Shown in pieces: positions 16,208-24,971 of a stretch of DNA of 60,066 nucleotides. Source of the DNA: Actinomycetota bacterium (GTDB lineage: Bacteria; Actinomycetota; Thermoleophilia; Gaiellales; Gaiellaceae). Position 1 is the first letter of the stretch. The number at the start of each line of letters is the position of its first letter. A program made the translations under genes and the position numbers. The notes below the pieces were generated by a model. It was not told the DNA's origin. It saw only the letters and a list, made by a program, of their open reading frames with translations, and made no database searches. The stretch covers positions 1 through 60,066 of the forward strand of contig JACDEU010000013.1 in the NCBI GenBank assembly GCA_013816245.1. The letters run 5' to 3'.

Positions 16208-17584
16208 ATGTTCACCTCGCTGCGCTTCCGGTTGCCGGCGCTCTTCCTGCTGGGCGTCGTCGTGAGCGGGCTGATCGCGGCGGCGATCGCGTTGCGACTC
16301 TTCCAGGGCTACGTCCTCAACCGGTCGAAAGGAGATCTGCGGCGTGAGGCGATCGGGCTGACCGAGGCCTTCGCGCAGCAGGCGATCACCGAGAACGACA
16401 CGGGTGTCCTGCCGCGCATCGCGAGGCAGCTGGAACGCGCGACCGGCGACCGGCTCTTCTACGTCGGCGTCTCGCCCGTCCCGGGAAAGAGCGTCGGCCT
16501 GGAGCGCCTGCCGCAGACCACGGTCGACTGGCGTTCCGGTCGCACGATCACGTTCGAGTTCACACCGCCCAGTGCCAAGAAGACATATCTCGCGGTCGCT
16601 CGGCCACTCAAGCTCGAGAAAAAAGGGCCGGCATTCGGAGACCTGATCGTCGCGAAGCCGAAGACAGAGCTCAACCAGCGGTTGATCCCGCTGCTCGAAC
16701 GGCTCGCAATCGCCTCGCTCGGCGGCATCATCGTCGCGGGCCTGCTCGGGTGGTACCTGTCGCGCCGCATCACCCGGCCCGTATTGGCGCTCTCGCGAGC
16801 GACCGACGAGATCGCGCGCGGCCATTACGACGTCGACCTGCCCGACGTGAAGGGCGGCGGTGAGATCGGACACCTTGCGGACCGCTTCCGGCAGATGGCA
16901 GCACGGCTATCGGTCGCGGAGCAGCAGGAGCGGAACTTCCTGATGAGCGTCTCGCACGAGCTGCGCACACCTCTGACAGCGATCCGCGGTCACGTCGACG
17001 CGTTGCGCGAAGGAGTTGCCGAAGACCCCCAGGCCCGCGCCGCCTCGCTCGATGTCATCGCGCGCGAAGGCGTACGGCTCGAGCGGCTCGTCGGCGACGT
17101 CCTCGATCTCGCGAAGCTCGAAGCGCGCCGCTTCACGCTCCTCTCGGAGGAGGTCGACATGGAACGCCTCTGCGATCAGGCCTATGTCGCTTTCGGCGAG
17201 GAGGCGCGCCGGCGCGGGATCGACTACGACAAGCGCTTCGAAGCCAAGCCCACGATCGTCTCGGACGGCGACCGCGTGTTGCAGATCATCTCCAACCTCC
17301 TTTCGAACGCGTTTCGCTGGACGCCCGACGGCGGACGCGTCGCGCTCGAGCTCTCCGCCTCGAACGGCAGTGTGTCGGTCGCGGTCGACGACAACGGTCC
17401 CGGCGTCGCACCCGAGGAGCGTGAACGCATCTTCCGACCGTTCTGGTCGCGCGACGATTCCGGCACCGGTCTCGGCCTGGCGATCGCTCACGAGCTTGCC
17501 GCTGCGCTCGGCGGCAGCATCGAGCTCGAGCCGAAGCCGACGCGGGGCAGCCGCTTCCAGCTCGTGCTGCCGCAGGGTCAATAA
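16208..17584 (+). CDS. Sensor histidine kinase with HAMP domain
   Basis: The 458-residue protein has a first transmembrane helix (FRLPALFLLGVVVSGLIAAAIA), an extracytoplasmic sensor region of about 125 residues, a second helix (IASLGGIIVAGLLGWYLSRR), and a HAMP linker (RPVLALSRATDEIARGHYDVDLP). HisKA follows with phospho-acceptor His250 in MSVSHELRTPLTAIRGH. The HATPase contains ISNLLSNAFRWTPDGG, DDNGPGV and SGTGLGLAIAHE. It is adjacent to and on the same strand as the OmpR-type regulator, so they form a classic two-component pair. The sensed signal cannot be inferred. Confidence 0.92.
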   Translation: MFTSLRFRLPALFLLGVVVSGLIAAAIALRLFQGYVLNRSKGDLRREAIGLTEAFAQQAITENDTGVLPRIARQLERATGDRLFYVGVSPVPGKSVGLERLPQTTVDWRSGRTITFEFTPPSAKKTYLAVARPLKLEKKGPAFGDLIVAKPKTELNQRLIPLLERLAIASLGGIIVAGLLGWYLSRRITRPVLALSRATDEIARGHYDVDLPDVKGGGEIGHLADRFRQMAARLSVAEQQERNFLMSVSHELRTPLTAIRGHVDALREGVAEDPQARAASLDVIAREGVRLERLVGDVLDLAKLEARRFTLLSEEVDMERLCDQAYVAFGEEARRRGIDYDKRFEAKPTIVSDGDRVLQIISNLLSNAFRWTPDGGRVALELSASNGSVSVAVDDNGPGVAPEERERIFRPFWSRDDSGTGLGLAIAHELAAALGGSIELEPKPTRGSRFQLVLPQGQ

Positions 17585-17595
17585 TTCGCGCCGAA

Positions 17596-18504
17596 GTGGG
17601 GGTTCCCGAGACCGCACCTGTCTACGACCTGCCTCGCAGGCGCTCGCGCGTGCGTGCGGCGCTCATCTCGCTGCGGCCGCGGCAGTGGACGAAGAACCTG
17701 TTGCTGTTCGTCGGAATCATCTTCGCAGCGAAGCTCGGAGACCTTTCCCGCTGGGGCGAGGCGTTCGCTGCATTCGCGGCGTACTGTGCTGCTTCGAGCG
17801 CGAGCTACCTCATCAACGACGTTCGCGATGCGCCGCACGACCGGGTGCACCCGACGAAGCGCGCCCGGCCGATCGCGCGCGGTGAGCTGTCACCACGCCT
17901 CGCCGAGCTGGTCGCGGTGGCGCTGCTCTTCGCGGCCGTTCTCCTCGTTGCGCCGCTCGGCCTGGCGTCCATCTTCTGCTTGTGCGCATTCTTCGCGCTC
18001 CAGGCCTCATACACGCTCAAGCTCAAGCACGTCGTCCTGCTCGACGTCATGGCGATCGCGGGGCTGTTCGTCATCCGGGCTGCGGCGGGCGCCGCCGCGG
18101 TCGAGGTGCGAATCTCGCCCTGGCTCCTGCTCTGCACGGCGTTGCTAGCTCTGTTCCTGGCGCTCGCGAAGCGCCGCGGAGAACTGGTGCTCGTCGGCGC
18201 CGAGTCGACTCCCGGTAGGCCTGTCCTCGAGGGTTACTCGCTTGCGCTCGTCGACCAGCTCATCAGCATCGTCGCGGCATCGACCGTCATCTCGTACTGC
18301 CTCTACACGTTCACCGCGCGCGACTCGAAGGCGATGATGGTCACGATTCCGTTCGTCGTCTTCGGCGTCTTCCGTTACCTGCTGCTCATGCACCGCCACG
18401 ATCTGGGCGAGGAGCCGGAGGAGGTCCTCTTGCGCGACGTGCCGATCCTTGTGTGCATCGGAGGATGGACCCTCGTTGCGGCCGTCATCCTCGCGGTGAG
18501 CTGA
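17596..18504 (+). CDS. UbiA-family prenyltransferase, decaprenyl-phosphate phosphoribosyltransferase-like
   Basis: The 302-residue integral membrane protein has about nine hydrophobic helices and the two Asp-rich motifs of the UbiA superfamily. The first is NDVRDAPHDRVHPTKRARPIARG (N74 onward); the second is in the ALAKRRGELVLVG region. The HPxKxxRPIARGELS form is typical of decaprenyl-phosphate 5-phosphoribosyltransferases, which make the precursor of decaprenyl-phosphoryl arabinose for wall arabinan. The first residues RPRQWTKNLLLFVGIIFAAKLGD also fit that subgroup. GTG 17596 starts 11 bases after the kinase stop. No DprE1/DprE2 genes are near, so the exact prenyl substrate is not proven. 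Confidence 0.85.
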   Translation: MGVPETAPVYDLPRRRSRVRAALISLRPRQWTKNLLLFVGIIFAAKLGDLSRWGEAFAAFAAYCAASSASYLINDVRDAPHDRVHPTKRARPIARGELSPRLAELVAVALLFAAVLLVAPLGLASIFCLCAFFALQASYTLKLKHVVLLDVMAIAGLFVIRAAAGAAAVEVRISPWLLLCTALLALFLALAKRRGELVLVGAESTPGRPVLEGYSLALVDQLISIVAASTVISYCLYTFTARDSKAMMVTIPFVVFGVFRYLLLMHRHDLGEEPEEVLLRDVPILVCIGGWTLVAAVILAVS

Positions 18505-18510
18505 CCGGAA

Positions 18511-18966
18511 CTAGGACGTTGCGGCGTCTGGCCGGCGGTCTTCCATCCGGTAGACGACTGCACCGCGGCTCTCCTGCAGACCCTGCTCGAGCCTGCCGAT
18601 GAGCGACTCCATTCGCGCGATGCGCGCGTCGACGCCCTTCCAGCCGGACGAGATCAGGTCGACCAGGAGCGAGAGATCGTCCACGCGCGCATTGCGGTCG
18701 GCCGCCAGGTCGCCGTCGATTCGCTCGAGCCGCCGGATGACGCCGTTCATGAGCCCGCGGATCTCTGCGAGGTTGCGCGCCATCGGCTGTGCCTCGTCGC
18801 GGACCGCATCGCCGACGCGGCCCGGCAGCGTCTCTTCGAGAACGAGCGCGGCGGCCGCGAGCGTCTCGACTTGCTCGCGCGCCCGGGTGAGAAGCGCGTC
18901 GAGCGCTGCGCCCTCGGCACGTTGCCCGACCCGTTCCTTTGCGCGCTCGACGACGCCGTCGTCCAT
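18511..18966 (-). CDS. Coiled-coil hypothetical protein
   Basis: The 151-residue protein starts at ATG 18966 (MDDGVVERAKERVGQRAEGAAL). It is rich in Ala, Arg, Glu and Leu and almost entirely helical, with long amphipathic stretches (ARVDDLSLLVDLISSGWKGVDARIARMESLIGRLEQGL). A further upstream start would overlap queA on the other strand and is unlikely. It is divergent from queA with 27 bases between starts and convergent with the UbiA gene. No family or enzymatic motif was recognised. Confidence 0.65.
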   Translation of the reverse strand: MDDGVVERAKERVGQRAEGAALDALLTRAREQVETLAAAALVLEETLPGRVGDAVRDEAQPMARNLAEIRGLMNGVIRRLERIDGDLAADRNARVDDLSLLVDLISSGWKGVDARIARMESLIGRLEQGLQESRGAVVYRMEDRRPDAATS

Positions 18967-18993
18967 GTCCGGCAAGGGTACCTTGGGAGCCGG

Positions 18994-19926
18994 ATGAAAA
19001 CGAGGGAGCTCGAGTACGACCTCCCGCCGGCGCTGATTGCCCAGCATCCCGTGGCGCGCCGCGACGAGTCGCGACTGCTGCTCTACGAACGCCTGTCCAA
19101 GCGGGTGCACGAGCGGAGGTTCGCAGAGCTACCGGACGTGATCGGTGACGCGCTCGTGGTTGTCAACGACACGCGCGTCGTCCCGGCGCGGATTCCGATC
19201 GAAGGGCCGAAGGGTGAGGTGCTGCTCCTCGAGCGTCTGGACGAGGACGGGCTCTGGGAAGGGCTGGCCCGGCCCACGCGCCGTCTCAAGCCCGGTCGCC
19301 GCTACGGGCCGGTGGAACTGGTGGAGCATCTCGGCGAAGGGCGCTGGAGGCTGCGACTGCACGGCGAGCCCGCAGGCGACACGCCGCTACCGCCCTACAT
19401 CACAGAGCCACTCGCGGATCCCGGCCGCTACCAGACGGTCTACGCACGCGAGGCGGGGTCGGCGGCGGCACCGACCGCCGGTCTGCATTTCACGCGAGAG
19501 CTCGTCGATCGTCTCGACGTCGAGCGTGTCACGCTGCACGTCGGCCTCGACACCTTCAGGCCTGTGGCCGTCGACGACCTCGCCGAGCACCAGTTGCACG
19601 GAGAGCGGTACGAAGTCTCGCCAGAAGCATGGGAGCGCATCTCAGGCGCGCACAGGGTTTTGGCGGTCGGGACGACGACCGTTCGGGTGCTGGAGACGCT
19701 CGCGCGCGGCGGCCCGCTCGCGGGGCGGACGGATCTGTTCATCACGCCCGGGTTCGAATTCAAACGCACCGACGCGCTCCTGACGAACTTCCATCTGCCG
19801 CGATCGACGCTGCTCGCGCTCGTGATGGCCTTTGCCGGAGTGGAGGAGACCCGACGGCTCTACCGCACCGCTGTCGAGGAGCGCTTCCGCTTCTACTCCT
19901 TCGGCGATGCGATGCTGGTGCTGTGA
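18994..19926 (+). CDS. queA: S-adenosylmethionine:tRNA ribosyltransferase-isomerase QueA
   Basis: The 310-residue protein transfers and isomerises the ribosyl part of SAM onto preQ1 in tRNA to form epoxyqueuosine. Family blocks seen are YDLPPALIAQHPVARRDESRLL at the N-terminus, VVNDTRVVPARI, the SAAAPTAGLHFT segment, HVGLDTFRPV, VGTTTVRVLE and the C-terminal TNFHLPRSTLLALVMAFAG...YRTAVEERFRFYSFGDAMLVL. It is slightly shorter than many QueA proteins (about 340-350). ATG 18994 agrees with the family N-terminus. Its TGA overlaps the next GTG as GTGA. It acts before QueG and after TGT in the pathway. Confidence 0.94.
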   Translation: MKTRELEYDLPPALIAQHPVARRDESRLLLYERLSKRVHERRFAELPDVIGDALVVVNDTRVVPARIPIEGPKGEVLLLERLDEDGLWEGLARPTRRLKPGRRYGPVELVEHLGEGRWRLRLHGEPAGDTPLPPYITEPLADPGRYQTVYAREAGSAAAPTAGLHFTRELVDRLDVERVTLHVGLDTFRPVAVDDLAEHQLHGERYEVSPEAWERISGAHRVLAVGTTTVRVLETLARGGPLAGRTDLFITPGFEFKRTDALLTNFHLPRSTLLALVMAFAGVEETRRLYRTAVEERFRFYSFGDAMLVL

Positions 19927-20405
19927 ACGTCAAGCGCGCACGCCACGAGGACGCGGACACCGTGGCCGGGCTCCTCGACGAGGCGACCGTCTGGGTCGGC
20001 GAGCTCGGATTCGATCAATGGCCGCTCCCGTTCCCGCGCGGCGAGTTGACCGACGCGATCGACCGCGGCGAGGTGTACCTCGTCGAGGGGGAGGACGGCG
20101 AGCCGGTCGCGACCCTTGCGCTCCTGCACGACGACCCGATGTATTGGCCCGACCGCCCGCCGGACGCGTTCTACCTCCACAAGTTCGCCGTTCGGCGTGA
20201 CCGCGCCGGCCGCGGGATCGGCGCTGCCGTCGTCGAGTGGGCGAACGCCGAAGCTGCGGAGGCCGGACGAGAGTTCCTCCGGCTCGACTGCCTCGGTGAC
20301 AACCCGAGAATCCGCGACTACTACGAAGGGCTCGGCTTCGAGCATCGACGGGACCTCGTCTTGAACGGCCGGAACATGAGCCTGTACGAGCGGCCGGTCC
20401 GATGA
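19923..20405 (+). CDS. GNAT-family N-acetyltransferase
   Basis: The 160-residue protein has a GNAT fold. The acetyl-CoA-binding loop is in KFAVRRDRAGRGIGAAVVEWA (R/Q-x-x-G-x-G/A motif), preceded by the strand AFYLHKF and followed by EFLRLDCLGDNPRIRDYYEGLGFE. GTG 19923 overlaps the queA stop, and the stop overlaps the tgt ATG, so it is translated between two queuosine genes. The position might point to a role near tRNA or nucleoside chemistry, but this is only context. The acceptor substrate is unknown. Confidence 0.85.
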   Translation: MNVKRARHEDADTVAGLLDEATVWVGELGFDQWPLPFPRGELTDAIDRGEVYLVEGEDGEPVATLALLHDDPMYWPDRPPDAFYLHKFAVRRDRAGRGIGAAVVEWANAEAAEAGREFLRLDCLGDNPRIRDYYEGLGFEHRRDLVLNGRNMSLYERPVR

Positions 20406-21514
20406 GCGAGACGTTCAGCGTGACAGCAACGGATGGCGCCGCTCGTGCAGGGATCCTGCGTACCGCACACGGCGACGTGCCGACGCCCGCATTCATGCCG
20501 GTCGGGACGAAGGCGACGGTCAAGACCGTGGATCCCGACGAGCTGCGTGCCCTCGGAACGACCATCCTGCTCGGCAACACGTACCACCTGCACTTCCGTC
20601 CGACCGAGGATCTGATCGCCGAGCTCGGCGGGCTGCACCGCTTCATGGGCTGGGACGGCCCGATCCTCACCGACTCGGGCGGCTTCCAGGTCTTCTCGCT
20701 CCGCGACACGATCGCCGCCGTCGACGACGGCGGCGTGACGTTCAACTCGGTGTACGACGGTTCTCCCGAGCTCTTCACGCCCGAGACTGTCGCGGCGATC
20801 CAGTCGAAGCTCGGCTCCGACATCGCGATGTGCCTCGACATCTGCCCGCCCGCCGACATCCCGCGTGCCGAGCTCGCCGATGCGGTTCGCCGCACGACGC
20901 TGTGGGCGACGCGTCAGCTGGCTGCTCCACGCGCCGAGGGACAGCTGCTCTTCGGGATCGCCCAGGGCGCATCGGATCCGGAGTTGCGCCGCCGCTCGAT
21001 CGCCGAGATCGCGGAGCTCGGCTTCGACGGTCACGCACTCGGAGGCCTTGCGATCGGCGAAGAGCGTGGCGTGATGTTCGAGACGACCTCGTGGGCGGCC
21101 GCGGAACTGCCGGCGGACCGGCCGCGGTACTTCATGGGGATCGGCGACCCGGAGGGGGTGCTCGAGGTGATCGAGCGCGGTGTCGACATGTTCGACTGCG
21201 TGCTGCCCACCCGTACGGCGAGAACGGGGAGCGCGCTCACCTGGGAAGGCAGGCTCAATCTCCGGAACGCCCGCTTCGCCCGTGACCCGAAGCCCCTCGA
21301 CGAGTCGTGCTCCTGCCCAGCGTGCAGCCGCTTCTCCAGGGCCTACCTGCGCCACCTGATCAACCAGGAGGAGTTGCTCGGCCTGCGCCTGCTGAGCCTC
21401 CACAATCTACGATTCCTCCTTGACCTGACCGCGAATGCACGTGCGGCGATCGAGCAGGGCCGGCTGGCGGCGTACAAGGCCGAAGCGCTGGGCCGACTCG
21501 CTTCCGCCGCGTGA
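20402..21514 (+). CDS. tgt: tRNA-guanine transglycosylase (TGT)
   Basis: The 370-residue enzyme exchanges G34 for preQ1 in tRNAs with GUN anticodons. Seen are the general acid/base Asp91 in ILTDSGGFQVFS, the nucleophile Asp265 in MFDCVLPTRTARTG, the GGLAIGEE loop for substrate recognition, and the zinc site CSCPACSRFSRAYLRHLI. ATG 20402 overlaps the preceding TGA (ATGA). It is followed after 13 bases by yajC, so the queA-GNAT-tgt-yajC-secDF order is probably one operon, an order also common in other bacteria. Confidence 0.96.
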   Translation: MSETFSVTATDGAARAGILRTAHGDVPTPAFMPVGTKATVKTVDPDELRALGTTILLGNTYHLHFRPTEDLIAELGGLHRFMGWDGPILTDSGGFQVFSLRDTIAAVDDGGVTFNSVYDGSPELFTPETVAAIQSKLGSDIAMCLDICPPADIPRAELADAVRRTTLWATRQLAAPRAEGQLLFGIAQGASDPELRRRSIAEIAELGFDGHALGGLAIGEERGVMFETTSWAAAELPADRPRYFMGIGDPEGVLEVIERGVDMFDCVLPTRTARTGSALTWEGRLNLRNARFARDPKPLDESCSCPACSRFSRAYLRHLINQEELLGLRLLSLHNLRFLLDLTANARAAIEQGRLAAYKAEALGRLASAA

Positions 21515-21527
21515 GGAGGACCGCCCG

Positions 21528-21842
21528 GTGTCTGCCTACGTCTTCATTCTCGTCCTGCTGGCCCTCATGTGGTTCATGCTGATCCGGCCGCAGCGGCGCA
21601 GGCAGCAGGAGGCGCAGCAGATGCTCCAGTCGATCGGCGTCGGCAAGGAGATCGTCACGGCCGGCGGGCTCTACGGGACCGTCACCGGCGTCGAGGACGA
21701 CGAGGTGCGGGTCGAAATCGCCGACGGGGTCGAGGTTCGGGTGGCCAAGAGGGCCGTCGCAGGGGTCGTCAGCGAGGACGAGAAAAGGCCCGAGAAGGCC
21801 GAGCCGGAGGAGGAGACCCCGGCTACCCTTGACCACTCGTGA
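21528..21842 (+). CDS. yajC: Sec translocon accessory protein YajC
   Basis: The 104-residue protein has one N-terminal transmembrane helix (AYVFILVLLALMWFMLI) followed by RPQRRRQQEAQQMLQSIGVGKEIVTAGGLYGTV, the YajC signature, and an acidic Glu/Pro-rich tail. It associates with SecDF to help preprotein export. GTG 21528 is set by the strong GAGGAGGA at 21513-21520. The TGA overlaps the secDF GTG as GTGA. Confidence 0.93.
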   Translation: MSAYVFILVLLALMWFMLIRPQRRRQQEAQQMLQSIGVGKEIVTAGGLYGTVTGVEDDEVRVEIADGVEVRVAKRAVAGVVSEDEKRPEKAEPEEETPATLDHS

Positions 21843-24622
21843 AAGAGCGCCGTAAGCACCTAATCCTCGTCGGTTGCATCCTGGTGGCTCTCGCCGGGGT
21901 GGCCATGCTGGCCATTCCGAGCTCGCCTGCCCACCGGAAGCCGACCCTCGGCCTCGATCTCCAGGGCGGTCTCGAGGTCGTTCTGAAGGCGGTCCCACCG
22001 AAGGGGCACAAGCTCACAGCCGACGATGTGAACCGCTCGATCGACATCATGAGGAAGCGGATCGACAAGCTCGGCGTCTCCGAGCCGGAGATCCGCAAGC
22101 AGGGCTCGAACCAGATCGTCATTCAGCTGGCGGGCATCCACGATCCCGCCACCGCCGCGAAGGTCATCGGCAAGACCGCCGTCCTCGAGTTCTACGACTT
22201 CGAGGCGGATCTCACGGGCCCATCGGTCAGCGGTCTGGCGCAGGTCCCGATTGCGATGGGCTCGTTGTACGACCTCCTGGCCGCGCCGGGGACCCAGACG
22301 TTGGCGGAAAAGGGAGCGTCGCAGTGGTACCTCTTCAGCCCGCAGAAGGTCGTGAAGGCAGGGCCTGCACCGACGAAGGCGGTTCTGCTGACGAGCCAGA
22401 TCGTCCAGAAGCCCACGTCTGCGGGCGGGCTCGGCAAGCACGTCCCGAAGGACTGGAAGATTCTGCGCGTACCGGTGAACACGGTGGTCGTGAGTTGCGC
22501 CGTCGCGGGCGGAAACTGTCTCAGCAGCCAGCAGGTCACGACGCCACGGGGTTTCTACCTCCTGAAGCACAGCGACAACGCCGACAACCCGATCCCGGAG
22601 ATGACGGGACGGGAACTGAAGCTGTCGGGGACGCGCGCAGACATCGACCCGCAGTCGAACGGTCCGGTCGTGCTGATGCAATTCACGAACAAGGGCAAGA
22701 AGATCTTCCACACGATCACGCGCCGCGAAGCGGAGCGCGGGGCGCTCGTGTGCCAGGGGCAGCGTGACAGCAACGCGGTGAGCCAGTGCGCGCAGCACTT
22801 CGCGATCGTGCTCGACCGCGAGATCCAATCGGTGCCGTACATCGACTTCGTGCGCAACCCCGACGGTATACCGGGTGACAACGGGGCGCAGATCGACATG
22901 GGCGGTGCCGGCCTCGGTGATGCGAAGCGGCTTGCCCTCGTCCTGCAGACCGGTGCGCTTCCGGTCAAGTTCGAGACTGCGGAGCGCACCGATGTCTCCG
23001 CGACGCTCGGCAAGGACTCGCTCCAGGAGGCGAGGAAGGCGGCGATCGTCGGCCTGCTCGTGGTCGCGCTCTTCCTCCTGTTCTTCTACCGCTTCCTCGG
23101 CCTCGTCGCGGTGATCGGGCTCGGCATCTATTCGGCGTTCATGTACGCCGCGATCCTGCTCTTCCACGTCACCTTGACGTTGCCGGGCTTCGCGGGACTG
23201 ATCCTCACGATCGGCGTCGCCGCCGACGCGAACGTCGTCGTGTTCGAACGCATCAAGGAAGAGGTGCGCGCCGGGAAATCCGTGCGCGCGGCCATCTCGG
23301 CGGGCTACTCGAAGGGCTTCCACACGATTCTCGACGCGAACGTCGTCACGGCCATCACCGCGCTCGTCCTGTTCGCGGTTGCGACCGCTCAGGTGAAGGG
23401 CTTCGCGCTGATGCTGCTGATCGGAACCGTGATCTCGCTGGTCACGGCGGTCGGCGCGACGCGGGCGATGCTCGGACTGCTCGCCGGGTTCTCCTGGTTC
23501 AACAAGCCCCGTTTCATGGGCGCGCAGGGTCAGCAGACGGCGAAGTGGCTGCAGATCGACTTCATGCGCCGCCGCTACCTCTGGTTCGCGATCTCGGGGG
23601 CGATCCTCCTCCTCGGAACCGGCGCGCTGGTCTTCAATGGGTTGAACCTTGGGATCGACTTCAAGGGCGGCACGCAGCTGACGTTCAAGACGCCGGTCGC
23701 GCACACCACCGGCGACGTGCGCGACGTCATGAAGACCGAGGGCTACGCGGACGCTGTCATCCAGGGCCGCGGCAAGGCAGTGAACACCGATCAGTACAAG
23801 ACGTTCCAGGTCCGCACGAAGGCGCTGAGCGGCGACAAGCTGACGCAGGTCTCCCGCGCTCTCGAGGACAAGTTGCAGACGAAGGCTCCCGGGGCGACGA
23901 CGGTCTCGTCGAGCTTCGGCAAGCAGATCGCGAAGTCGGCGATCATCGCCGTCCTCTTCTCCCTCTTCTTAGTCGTCCTCTACATCGCGATCCGGTTCGA
24001 TCTCAAGTTCGCGGGGCCGGTGATCGTCGCGATGCTCCACGACGTCCTGATCTGTATTGGGATCTACGCGTTGCTCGGACGTGAGGTCACGAGCTCGACG
24101 GTCGCGGCGATCCTGACCGTGCTCGGTTACTCGATCTACGACACCATCATCATCTTCGACCGCGTCCGGGAGAACATCCCGATCATGCGGCGGTCGGCGA
24201 TGGCGACGATCGTGAACGTCTCGCTGTGGGAGACGATTCGCCGGTCGCTCGCGACGTCGTTCATCACGCTCCTGCCGGTCGGCGCACTGTTCCTCTATGG
24301 AGGCGCGACGCTCAAGGACTTCGCCTTCGCGCTGATGGTCGGCATCGCCTCGGGTGCCTACTCGTCAATCTTCATCGCAGCGCCGCTGCTCGCGATCCTC
24401 AAGGAGCGCGAGCCCGAGTACGCACGACGCAAGGGCGAGACACTGACGAAGCGAGGCATGGACGATGCCCTCGAGGAAGCAGAGGAGCTGGCTGCCGAAC
24501 AGCCCGCTCCTGCGCTCGCACCGGTTGCGACGGTCGACGGTTCGGCCGCGTCGGCTGCGGCTGCAAAGCGCGAGCAGCGCCGCCAACGCCGACGTGCTCG
24601 TCCGCATGGACGAGCCCGTTAG
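21839..24622 (+). CDS. secDF: Fused protein translocase subunit SecDF
   Basis: The 927-residue protein joins SecD (about residues 1-560) and SecF (about 570-870) in one chain, with about twelve helices. It uses proton flow to complete export through SecYEG. SecD motifs are GLDLQGGLEVVLKAV, the P1 periplasmic head, and GVAADANVVVFERIKEE. SecF motifs are LGIDFKGGTQLTF and YSIYDTIIIFDRVREN. A C-terminal Glu/Ala-rich and then basic tail (REQRRQRRRARPHGRAR) extends beyond the usual end. Most actinobacteria have separate secD and secF, so the fusion is notable. GTG 21839 overlaps yajC. The last 17 bases overlap the next gene. Confidence 0.95.
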   Translation: MKERRKHLILVGCILVALAGVAMLAIPSSPAHRKPTLGLDLQGGLEVVLKAVPPKGHKLTADDVNRSIDIMRKRIDKLGVSEPEIRKQGSNQIVIQLAGIHDPATAAKVIGKTAVLEFYDFEADLTGPSVSGLAQVPIAMGSLYDLLAAPGTQTLAEKGASQWYLFSPQKVVKAGPAPTKAVLLTSQIVQKPTSAGGLGKHVPKDWKILRVPVNTVVVSCAVAGGNCLSSQQVTTPRGFYLLKHSDNADNPIPEMTGRELKLSGTRADIDPQSNGPVVLMQFTNKGKKIFHTITRREAERGALVCQGQRDSNAVSQCAQHFAIVLDREIQSVPYIDFVRNPDGIPGDNGAQIDMGGAGLGDAKRLALVLQTGALPVKFETAERTDVSATLGKDSLQEARKAAIVGLLVVALFLLFFYRFLGLVAVIGLGIYSAFMYAAILLFHVTLTLPGFAGLILTIGVAADANVVVFERIKEEVRAGKSVRAAISAGYSKGFHTILDANVVTAITALVLFAVATAQVKGFALMLLIGTVISLVTAVGATRAMLGLLAGFSWFNKPRFMGAQGQQTAKWLQIDFMRRRYLWFAISGAILLLGTGALVFNGLNLGIDFKGGTQLTFKTPVAHTTGDVRDVMKTEGYADAVIQGRGKAVNTDQYKTFQVRTKALSGDKLTQVSRALEDKLQTKAPGATTVSSSFGKQIAKSAIIAVLFSLFLVVLYIAIRFDLKFAGPVIVAMLHDVLICIGIYALLGREVTSSTVAAILTVLGYSIYDTIIIFDRVRENIPIMRRSAMATIVNVSLWETIRRSLATSFITLLPVGALFLYGGATLKDFAFALMVGIASGAYSSIFIAAPLLAILKEREPEYARRKGETLTKRGMDDALEEAEELAAEQPAPALAPVATVDGSAASAAAAKREQRRQRRRARPHGRAR

Positions 24623-24935
24623 GCGGCTCGCGCTCGCTCTCGTCGGCGCGGTCGCGCTGACGGCGGAGCGGGCGGACGAACTGGCCGACTCGCTCGCGGA
24701 GCGGGGCGGCATGAGCAAGGACGAGGTTCGCGGCTGGATCGACGAGGCGACGAACCGCTGGCGTGGTGACGCGATGCGCGTCGGCGACCGCGCCGGGGCG
24801 ACGTTGCACGGCGCATTGCGCGAGCTTGGCCTCGTCACGCGGGACGAATGGGACGAGCTAGAGCTCCGACTGGCACAGATCGAGCACCGCATGAAGCTCG
24901 TGGAATCACGCCCACGCGCAGTTCCCCCTTCCTGA
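24606..24935 (+). CDS. Phasin-like helical hypothetical protein
   Basis: The 109-residue protein starts at ATG 24606 inside the end of secDF. It is helical: a hydrophobic Ala/Leu N-terminal segment (RRLALALVGAVALTAERADELADSLAERGG) is followed by charged amphipathic helices and an ELELRLAQIEHRMKLVE coiled-coil end. The pattern resembles the small phasin-like proteins with SKDEV and coiled-coil tails found in actinobacteria. No function is established. It belongs to the secDF transcript by overlap. Confidence 0.65.
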   Translation: MDEPVRRLALALVGAVALTAERADELADSLAERGGMSKDEVRGWIDEATNRWRGDAMRVGDRAGATLHGALRELGLVTRDEWDELELRLAQIEHRMKLVESRPRAVPPS

Positions 24936-24971
24936 GAGCGGCTCGCCGCCCTCGCAGGTACCCTCGTTGTC

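Noticed and set aside
21860-23704. A 614-residue minus-strand frame opposite secDF
   Set aside because: Composition is that of a GC-rich antisense shadow; secDF is certain on the plus strand.
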